From: Streptacidiphilus carbonis
GTDB lineage: Bacteria > Actinomycetota > Actinomycetes > Streptomycetales > Streptomycetaceae
DNA: 39,158 nucleotides
Direction of reading: 5' to 3'
Assembly (NCBI RefSeq): GCF_000787775.1
Contig: NZ_BBPM01000022.1
Span: forward strand, 86,122-125,279
Shown: in pieces, positions 33,809 to 39,158 of the stretch
Layout: each line of letters starts with the position of its first letter
Numbering within the stretch: position 1 is the stretch's first letter
The notes under the pieces: generated by a model
What the model saw: only the letters and a program-made list of their open reading frames with translations
Told to the model about the DNA's origin: nothing
Database searches by the model: none
Position numbers and translations under genes: made by a program

Positions 33809-33940
33809 GGGGTCCTCCAGAGAAATCGGCTGTCACGACCCTGCCTACGTCGTCCCGCGTCACCGGTCCGTCACCGCCGCCGCACCGTATCCGTACCGAA
33901 GTCGCGCCGGCCCCCCGCCCCCGGGGCGTCGCCGGAGGCG

Positions 33941-33969
33941 TTGACACAACCCCGGGGCGCGTCAAGAGT
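33941..33969 (+). promoter_or_regulatory. Candidate promoter of the BTAD regulator
   Basis: A perfect TTGACA (33941-33946), a 17-base spacer and AAGAGT (33964-33969). The -10 is only partly consensus. It would start transcription about 40 bases before the ATG. Confidence 0.45.
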
Positions 33970-34014
33970 GCACAGTGCCGCACGATCCCAGGCACGGAGC
34001 TGACGGAGATCGCC

Positions 34015-34710
34015 ATGATCGAACTCTCACTGCTCGGCGGCTGGCGGCTGACCTCGGACGGGCAGCCGGTCGCCCTTCCCGAAGCCGGTCGCAGGGTCGT
34101 CGCCCATGTCGCCCTGCACGGCCCCGCCACCCGCCAGATCCTGGTCGGCGCGCTCTGGCCGGAGGCACCCGAGGCCCAGGCCCACGCCTGCCTGCGGTCC
34201 ACCCTGTGGCGGATCAGACGCTGCCCGGCGCCGCTGCTGCTGGTCCGCGGCGACCGGGTGATGCTCGACCTCGCCCGGATCCGGCTGGACCTCGCCGAAC
34301 TCAACAACCTGCTGCTGCGGCCGCCCGACCCGCCCCGCCCCGAGCCCGCCTATCTCACCGGCGGCGACCTGCTGCCGGACTGGTACGACGACTGGGTGCT
34401 GTCCGAGCAGGAGCAGCTGCGGCAGCACTGCCTGCACGCCCTGGACCGGCTCGCCGCCGCCCTGCTGGAGCGCGGCGACTGCGCCGGCGCACTGGAGATG
34501 GCCCTGGGCGCGGTCGCCATGGAGCCGCTGCGGGAGAGCGCCCACCGCGCCGTCATCGAGGTGCACCTCCGCGAGGGCAACGCCTCGGAGGCGCTGCGCC
34601 ACTACGAGGCCTACCGCAAACTGCTCTGGTCCGAGCTGGGCCTGGAGCCCTCGCCGCTGCTGCGCCGGCTGCTTCCGGTCCGGACGTCCTTCGGCACCGC
34701 GTTATCCTGA
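34015..34710 (+). CDS. Short SARP-like regulator with BTAD domain; TTA codon at the end
   Basis: This 231-residue protein has the two-part design of SARP/AfsR-type activators. The N-terminal winged-helix-like region (about 1-90: LSLLGGWRLTSDGQPVALPEAGRRVVAHVALHG, LVGALWPEAPEAQAHACLRSTLWRIRR) precedes a bacterial transcriptional activation domain (about 95-225: LLPDWYDDWVLSEQEQLRQHCLHALDRLA, LREGNASEALRHYEAYRKLLWSELGLEPS). It lacks the ATPase and TPR parts of large AfsR proteins. Codon 230 of 231 is TTA (34702-34704), so full translation needs the bldA leucyl-tRNA. The ATG at 34015 comes after ACGGAGA. It lies next to the protease gene and near the exporter, its possible targets. Confidence 0.88.
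   Translation: MIELSLLGGWRLTSDGQPVALPEAGRRVVAHVALHGPATRQILVGALWPEAPEAQAHACLRSTLWRIRRCPAPLLLVRGDRVMLDLARIRLDLAELNNLLLRPPDPPRPEPAYLTGGDLLPDWYDDWVLSEQEQLRQHCLHALDRLAAALLERGDCAGALEMALGAVAMEPLRESAHRAVIEVHLREGNASEALRHYEAYRKLLWSELGLEPSPLLRRLLPVRTSFGTALS
34703..34708 (+). promoter_or_regulatory. Possible -10 box overlapping the TTA codon
   Basis: TATCCT fits TANNNT and lies 53 bases before the radical SAM gene start. It overlaps the TTA codon and next codon of the regulator. No good -35 is present, so this is tentative. Confidence 0.25.
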
Positions 34711-34761
34711 AGGGTCAGATCCGCAAGGGTCCGCTCTGTCGTCCACACGAAAGTCCCCTCT

Positions 34762-36732
34762 ATGCCTGTCGAGTCGGTCTTCCCGCGCCTGGAGGCCCTC
34801 CTCCCGCACGTCCAGAAGCCGATCCAGTACGTCGGTGGCGAGCTGAACTCCACCGTCAAGGACTGGGACGCGTGTGATGTGCGCTGGGCCCTGATGTACC
34901 CGGACGCCTACGAGGTCGGGCTGCCCAACCAGGGCGTGATGATCCTCTACGAGGTGCTGAACGAGCGCGAGGGCGTGCTCGCCGAGCGCACCTACAGCGT
35001 CTGGCCGGACCTGGAGAAGCTGATGCGCGAGCAGCAGGTCCCCCAGTTCACCGTGGACGCGCACCGCCCGGTGAAGGCCTTCGACGTGTTCGGGCTGAGC
35101 TTCTCCACCGAGCTCGGCTACACCAACATGCTGACCGCGCTGGACCTGGCGGGCATCCCGCTGGAGTCCAAGGACCGCACGATCGACGACCCGATCGTGC
35201 TGGCCGGCGGCCACGCCGCGTTCAACCCGGAGCCGGTCGCGGACTTCCTGGACGCGGCCGTGGTCGGCGACGGCGAGCAGGCCGTGCTGGACATGACCGA
35301 GATCATCCGGGCCTGGAAGGCCGAGGGCCGCCCCGGCGCCGACGGCCGCAGCCCGCGCGACGAACTGCTGTTCCGGCTGGCCCGGACCGGCGGCTTCTAC
35401 GTCCCCCGGTTCTACGACGTGGAGTACCTCCCGGACGGCCGGATCGGCCGGGTCGTCCCCACCATCTCCGGCGTGCCGTGGCGGGTGTCCAAGCACACTG
35501 TGATGGACTTGGACGAGTGGCCCTACCCCAAGCAGCCCCTGGTTCCGCTTGCGGAGACGGTCCACGAGCGGATGTCCGTCGAGATCTTCCGCGGCTGCAC
35601 CCGCGGCTGCCGTTTCTGCCAGGCCGGCATGATCACGCGCCCCGTACGGGAGCGAAGCATCACCGGCATCGGCGAGATGGTCGACCGCGGCCTCAAGGCG
35701 ACCGGGTTCGAGGAGGTGGGCCTGCTGTCGCTGTCCTCGGCCGACCACACCGAGATCGCGGACATCGCCAAGGGGCTCGCCGACCGCTACGAGGAGGACA
35801 AGGTCGGCCTGTCCCTGCCGTCCACCCGGGTCGACGCCTTCAACATCGACCTGGCCAACGAGCTGACCAGGAACGGCCGCCGCTCCGGACTGACCTTCGC
35901 CCCCGAGGGCGGCAGTGAGCGGATCCGCAAGGTGATCAACAAGATGGTGTCCGAGGAGGACCTCATCCGCACCGTCGCGGCCGCCTACGGCAACGGCTGG
36001 CGCCAGGTGAAGCTCTACTTCATGGCCGGCCTGCCCACCGAGACCGACGAGGACGTGCTGCAGATCGCCGAGATGGCGAAGAACGTCATCGCCAAGGGCC
36101 GCGAGGTCACCGGCCAGAACGACATCCGCTGCACCGTCTCCATCGGCGGTTTCGTCCCCAAGCCGCACACCCCGTTCCAGTGGGCGCCGCAGCTCGGCGT
36201 GGAGGAGACCGACGCCCGGCTGCTGAAGCTGCGCGACGCCATCCGCAACGACAAGAAGTACGGCCGCAACATCGGCTACCGCTACCACGACGGCAAGCCC
36301 GGCATCGTCGAGGGCCTGCTCTCCCGCGGCGACCGCCGGGTGGGCGCCGTGATCCGCGCCGTCTACGAGGACGGCGGCCGCTTCGACGGCTGGCGCGAGT
36401 ACTTCTCCTACGACCGCTGGATGCGCGCCGCCGAGAAGGGCTTCGCCGGCACCGGCGTCGACGTCGCCTGGTACACCACCCGCGAACGCCAGTACGAGGA
36501 GGTCCTGCCCTGGGACCACCTGGACTCCGGCCTGGACAAGGACTGGCTCTGGGAGGACTGGCAGGACTCGCTCGAAGAGGTCGAGGTCGACGACTGCCGC
36601 TGGACCCCGTGCTTCGACTGCGGCGTGTGTCCGCAGCTGGACACCCAGATCCAGATCGGCCCGACCGGCGTCAAGCTGCTGCCGCTGACGGTCAAGCAGC
36701 CCGCTGCCAGCGGCGGTTCGCACAGCCACTGA
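34762..36732 (+). CDS. TIGR03960 family B12-binding/radical SAM protein
   Basis: The 656-residue protein has a B12-binding-like N-terminal domain (MYPDAYEVGLPNQGVMILYEVLN) and a radical SAM core with the 4Fe-4S motif C279-x3-C283-x2-C286 (GCTRGCRFCQAG). It continues with FAPEGGSERIRKVINK, YFMAGLPTETDED and GGFVPKPHTPFQW. A second cysteine cluster, CFDCGVC, follows near residue 630. The function is not established; the family is often paired or fused with DUF2344 and lies near ribonuclease E/G genes, which hints at RNA or tRNA modification. The ATG at 34762 has no obvious ribosome site, but the N terminus matches the family length. A long hairpin follows. Confidence 0.93.
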   Translation: MPVESVFPRLEALLPHVQKPIQYVGGELNSTVKDWDACDVRWALMYPDAYEVGLPNQGVMILYEVLNEREGVLAERTYSVWPDLEKLMREQQVPQFTVDAHRPVKAFDVFGLSFSTELGYTNMLTALDLAGIPLESKDRTIDDPIVLAGGHAAFNPEPVADFLDAAVVGDGEQAVLDMTEIIRAWKAEGRPGADGRSPRDELLFRLARTGGFYVPRFYDVEYLPDGRIGRVVPTISGVPWRVSKHTVMDLDEWPYPKQPLVPLAETVHERMSVEIFRGCTRGCRFCQAGMITRPVRERSITGIGEMVDRGLKATGFEEVGLLSLSSADHTEIADIAKGLADRYEEDKVGLSLPSTRVDAFNIDLANELTRNGRRSGLTFAPEGGSERIRKVINKMVSEEDLIRTVAAAYGNGWRQVKLYFMAGLPTETDEDVLQIAEMAKNVIAKGREVTGQNDIRCTVSIGGFVPKPHTPFQWAPQLGVEETDARLLKLRDAIRNDKKYGRNIGYRYHDGKPGIVEGLLSRGDRRVGAVIRAVYEDGGRFDGWREYFSYDRWMRAAEKGFAGTGVDVAWYTTRERQYEEVLPWDHLDSGLDKDWLWEDWQDSLEEVEVDDCRWTPCFDCGVCPQLDTQIQIGPTGVKLLPLTVKQPAASGGSHSH

Positions 36733-36736
36733 CCGA

Positions 36737-36781
36737 GACGGCACGGCGGCCCGGAGCACCGCTCCGGGCCGCAGTGCCGTC
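36737..36781. terminator. Bidirectional terminator after the radical SAM gene
   Basis: A 21-bp stem with one mismatch (GACGGCAC to CCCGGAGC) closes a 3-base loop, ACC. It lies between the radical SAM stop and the stop of the minus-strand TerD-like gene. Confidence 0.9.
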
Positions 36782-36784
36782 CGG

Positions 36785-37369
36785 CTACTTGCTGATGGCG
36801 AAGCGCATCAGTGCCGTCTCGTCGGCCTGCTTGATCTTGCCGGTGGTGTTGATCACTTCGAGCTTCCAGGTGTTGCCGACCCGGAAGGCCTTCGCCACGG
36901 CGCAGCCGTTGTCCGTGCTGAGCAGGCTCGGCCAGATGTCGGCGACCTGCTGGGAGCTGCCGCCGGTGGCGTCGTAGACCTTGAAGCTGATGTTGCGGGC
37001 CTTCTGGAAGGAGGTCCCCTTCTTGAAGGCCGCGGCAACGAAGACGATCGAGGTGACATTGCCGGGGATCTTGGCGAAGTCGACCGTCACGGTCTCGTCG
37101 TCGCCGTCACCCTTGCCGGTCTGGTTGTCCCCGCTGTGCACCAGCGAGCCGTTGCCCAGCGGATCGCGCGAGTCCAGGCCGGCCAGTCGCACCGGGTCGG
37201 CGCCCTGCATGGCGATGGCGATCAGGTCCAGGTCGACGCCGACCTTGCGGCGGACGATGCCGGCCAGGCCGCCGCTGCTCCCGGAGGAGGCGTCCCAGGA
37301 CGCGCCGATGGACAGGTGGGTGACCCCGGTCAGATCTGCCGGTCCGTCTTCCTTGGTGAGCGTTATCAT
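36785..37369 (-). CDS. TerD family protein
   Basis: TerD-type proteins are cytoplasmic calcium-binding proteins linked to tellurite resistance, stress and, in streptomycetes, differentiation. The 194-residue protein begins MITLTKEDGPADLTGVTHLSIGASWDAS. It has the calcium-loop stretches KVGVDLDLIAIAMQG and GDGDDETVTVDFAKIP, and the family strand SIVFVAAAFKKGTSFQKARNISFKVYD. The start ATG at 37369 follows AAAGGAC; the frame is open upstream but is not family-like. It is a single paralogue here, without terA, terB or terC. It lies inverted between two core genes that are usually neighbours. Confidence 0.93.
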   Translation of the reverse strand: MITLTKEDGPADLTGVTHLSIGASWDASSGSSGGLAGIVRRKVGVDLDLIAIAMQGADPVRLAGLDSRDPLGNGSLVHSGDNQTGKGDGDDETVTVDFAKIPGNVTSIVFVAAAFKKGTSFQKARNISFKVYDATGGSSQQVADIWPSLLSTDNGCAVAKAFRVGNTWKLEVINTTGKIKQADETALMRFAISK

Positions 37370-37404
37370 CCGTCGATCGTCCTTTGGTGAAGATACCGTG
37401 TTGC

Positions 37405-37438
37405 GCACAGTGTGCCTGTTCGGTGTTGTCTGAGACAC
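37405..37438 (-). promoter_or_regulatory. Palindromes upstream of the TerD-like gene
   Basis: GCACA-G-TGTGC (37405-37415) and GGTGT-N8-ACACC (37421-37438) lie 36-69 bases before the ATG on the minus strand. They overlap the place where a promoter would sit (TATCTT on the minus strand just downstream). They may be an operator. Confidence 0.35.
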
Positions 37439-37518
37439 CGTCACGGCGAGGACCGGTTCCGGGAATTTCCGATGACCGAGCCGTGTTGAATGGGCATCAA
37501 CAGCAGGTCAGCCGGGTG

Positions 37519-37884
37519 TCAGCAGGCACAGAGGCAGAACGGGTGGCCGACCGGGTCGGCGAAGACACGCCAGGTCTTGGTGCCGTTCCAGTCCTCCAGC
37601 AGCGTCGCCCCCAGAGTCAGGACGGCGGCCTGTGCGGCGTCGAGGTCGGTGACGCCGATGTCGATGTGGCTCTGCTGGGGCCGCTCCTGGCCCGGCCAGG
37701 ACGGCGGCCGGTAGGTCTCGACCCGCTGGAACGAGAGCGCGGTGCCGTAGTCACCGCGCAGCTCCACCCACTCGTTGCCGCCGTCCTCGTCGACGACCTT
37801 GCCGCCCACCAGTCCGGCGTAGAAGCCGGCCAGGGCGGTGGGGTCGGGACAGTCCAGGGCGAAGGTCTGCAGGGTGCCGATCAT
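37519..37884 (-). CDS. VOC / glyoxalase-like protein
   Basis: The 121-residue protein has the paired beta-alpha-beta-beta-beta units of the vicinal-oxygen-chelate superfamily: LQTFALDCPDPTALAGFYAGLVGGKVVDEDGGNEWVEL in the first half and SHIDIGVTDLDAAQAAVLTLGATLLED to DPVGHPFCLC in the second. Such proteins range from glyoxalases to antibiotic-binding proteins; the substrate is unknown. The family ending G-H-P-F-C-L is intact. The ATG at 37884 follows GAGGACC. It shares orientation with the TerD-like gene, but 149 bases containing palindromes separate them, so they may be transcribed independently. Confidence 0.92.
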   Translation of the reverse strand: MIGTLQTFALDCPDPTALAGFYAGLVGGKVVDEDGGNEWVELRGDYGTALSFQRVETYRPPSWPGQERPQQSHIDIGVTDLDAAQAAVLTLGATLLEDWNGTKTWRVFADPVGHPFCLCAC

Positions 37885-37976
37885 GGGGTCCTCATTCTCA
37901 GGTGAAAGCACGATGTCCGATCCGCGTACCCTTGGTGGGGTCCGGATATACCCCTCCTCCCTAAGGACTGAGCGCC

Positions 37977-38810
37977 CTGGCACGCCGCACGCCCGACGGT
38001 CCGCCGCCCGCACCGGTGGTGCAGCGCATCCGACTGCGCTACACCAAGCGCGGCCGTCTGCGATTCACCAGCCACCGCGACTTCCAGCGGGCTCTGGAGC
38101 GCGCCCTGCGCCGCTCGGCCGTGCCGATGGCGTACTCGGCGGGATTCTCGCCGCACCCCAGGATCAGCTTCGCCAACGCCGCGCCCACCGGCTCCGCCAG
38201 TGAGGCCGAGTACGTCGAGCTGGCGCTGAGCGCACCGCGGGACCCGGAGGCGCTGCGGGCGGAGCTGGACGAGTCGCTGCCGACCGGGCTCGACGTGATC
38301 GACGCGGTCGAGGTGCGGACGCCGAACTTCGTGGAGCGCCTTGAGGCCTCGGTCTGGGAGCTGCGGCTGGACGGGGTGACCCCCGAGGCGGTCGGGACTG
38401 CTGTGGCGGTGTTCCTCGCCGCCGAGAGCGTCGAGGTGCAGCGGCAGACCAAGAACGGCATCCGCAGCTTCGACGCGCGCGGCGCCGTGGTGGCCCTCCA
38501 GGTGGTCGGATCGCAGGTCGTCGCTGGTGCGACCGGCCTACCTGAAAGTAGTACCGATATCGCCGCAGGCCGTGCCTGTGCGATACTGCGGCTGGTTGTT
38601 CGGCATGCAACACCCGCCGTGCGACCCGATGACGTCCTGTCCGGTCTCCGTGTGACGGCCGACCTGGCGCTGCCGGTCCCCGCTGGGGTGACCAGGCTGG
38701 CGCAGGGGCCGCTCGACGAGGAGTCCGGCACGGTGACCGACCCGTTCGCGCCCGACCGCGTCGCGGCACCGGCCCTCCCATCCGAGGCGGCCGAGCCGCA
38801 GCCCGCGTAG
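37977..38810 (+). CDS. DUF2344 (TIGR03936) protein, probable CTG start
   Basis: The 277-residue protein is the usual partner of TIGR03960 radical SAM proteins; its role is not established, but RNA modification is suspected. The N-terminal part carries the family signatures IRLRYTKRGRLRFTSHRDFQRALERALRR, MAYSAGFSPHPRISFANAAP and SEAEYVEL. The C-terminal third is variable. The first ATG/GTG start is a GTG at 38016. However, 13 codons upstream a CTG (37977) lies 9 bases after AAGGA, and the frame from it reads ARRTPDGPPPAPVVQRIRLRY, the N terminus I recall from Streptomyces relatives. I therefore favour the CTG. rne follows in the same direction. Confidence 0.85.
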   Translation: MARRTPDGPPPAPVVQRIRLRYTKRGRLRFTSHRDFQRALERALRRSAVPMAYSAGFSPHPRISFANAAPTGSASEAEYVELALSAPRDPEALRAELDESLPTGLDVIDAVEVRTPNFVERLEASVWELRLDGVTPEAVGTAVAVFLAAESVEVQRQTKNGIRSFDARGAVVALQVVGSQVVAGATGLPESSTDIAAGRACAILRLVVRHATPAVRPDDVLSGLRVTADLALPVPAGVTRLAQGPLDEESGTVTDPFAPDRVAAPALPSEAAEPQPA

Positions 38811-39024
38811 GCGGCGGCGGTCGGCCGTCGGCGTCGTCGGAGCCCGTCCAGGGCCCCTGGGAGCCACCCGGGGTCCGGACACAACCCAGACCTGAAGCCA
38901 CAGGCTTGACCAAAGACTTATCGGCGCACCGCGCAGCGGAGCACCGATCGACATACGCAAGCCCCTGTGCGGCGCCCGCTCACCATGCGCGGCGCCCGGG
39001 GGCATGAACGGGAGAACCGCCCGG
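38811..39024 (+). other. Leader region before rne
   Basis: This 214-base gap holds a hairpin (38851-38876, GGGCCCC with GGGGTCC and one G-U pair) that could end the DUF2344 transcript. It also holds TTGACC at 38906-38911 as an isolated -35-like element. No RNA family was recognised, though leaders of RNase E genes are often regulatory. Confidence 0.35.
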
Positions 39025-39158
39025 ATGCTCGATATCAACGAACCGAACGAAGAGAACGAACGAAACGAAGCGGGGGGTGCGGAGGCCGCGGCCCCCAAGG
39101 CCGCCCCGCGCCGCCGCAGGGCGGCCAGCCGCCCGGCCGGACCGCCGCAGGGCGAGGG
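39025..39158 (+). CDS. rne: Ribonuclease E/G, N-terminal fragment (runs off the window)
   Basis: The visible 44 codons read MLDINEPNEENERNEAGGA, then a Pro/Ala/Arg-rich part (RRRRAASRPAGPPQGE). This matches the disordered N-terminal extension of streptomycete RNase E/G (the S. coelicolor protein starts similarly with MLEPTEPTE, from memory). The S1 and catalytic domains lie beyond the right edge. The ATG at 39025 follows GGGAGAA by 8 bases; an in-frame ATG at 39004 is less well placed. Position behind the DUF2344 gene supports the call. Confidence 0.82.
   Translation, partial: MLDINEPNEENERNEAGGAEAAAPKAAPRRRRAASRPAGPPQGE

Overview
The window is chromosomal DNA of very high GC from an actinomycete, most likely a member of the Streptomycetaceae (Streptomyces, Kitasatospora or Streptacidiphilus). 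The evidence is strong codon bias, frequent GTG starts, TAGNNT-type -10 boxes, the clpP1-clpP2-clpX pair of ClpP paralogues, a full mre elongation operon, DUF4233 behind folC, and a TIGR03960 radical SAM / DUF2344 couple in front of an rne start. From memory the order matches the S. coelicolor region from rpiB (SCO2627) down to rne (SCO2599). No mobile element, CRISPR array or rRNA was seen.

Layout. 1-4.8 kb: the tail of an unidentified gene, then bioY (biotin uptake), rpiB, a Nei/Fpg DNA glycosylase, a membrane-tethered PP2C phosphatase, a small two-helix membrane protein and a convergent DUF6348-like gene. 4.8-6.2 kb: mostly non-coding, with likely PIN-like and NUDIX gene debris, tRNA-Gly(TCC) on the minus strand and tRNA-Pro(TGG) on the plus strand. 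6.2-10.9 kb: protein quality control, with tig (trigger factor), clpP1-clpP2 behind a good ClgR box, and clpX in its own unit. 11-12.7 kb: a membrane-anchored cyclophilin and a Pro/Gln-rich membrane protein, both on the minus strand. 12.8-13.0 kb: a 70-bp tandem repeat array abutting a possibly leaderless valS. 15.7-19.6 kb: an MFS transporter (minus), folC, DUF4233 and ndk. 19.8-26.1 kb: the cell-elongation operon mreB-mreC-mreD-mrdA(PBP2)-rodA.

26.1-34.7 kb is the accessory part. It holds an orphan single-domain LuxR regulator, a small secreted SH3-like protein, and a tightly overlapped five-gene operon (two lipoproteins, a HlyD-like adaptor with a peptidoglycan-binding domain, a MacB-type ATPase and a permease). 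A sedolisin/kumamolisin protease (S53) faces that operon, and a short BTAD regulator with a TTA (bldA) codon follows. 34.7-39.2 kb returns to the core: TIGR03960 radical SAM protein, an inserted minus-strand pair (TerD-like and VOC proteins), the DUF2344 partner (probable CTG start) and the first 134 bases of rne.

The core genes belong to translation and folding, proteolysis, folate and nucleotide supply, wall elongation and RNA processing. The accessory stretch looks like a secretion/envelope module with its own regulators. Its substrate cannot be read from the sequence. The observations most worth follow-up are the valS repeat array with minus-strand ribosome-site-like motifs, the lipoprotein/adaptor/ABC operon, the terminal TTA codon, the CTG start, and the gene debris beside tRNA-Gly.
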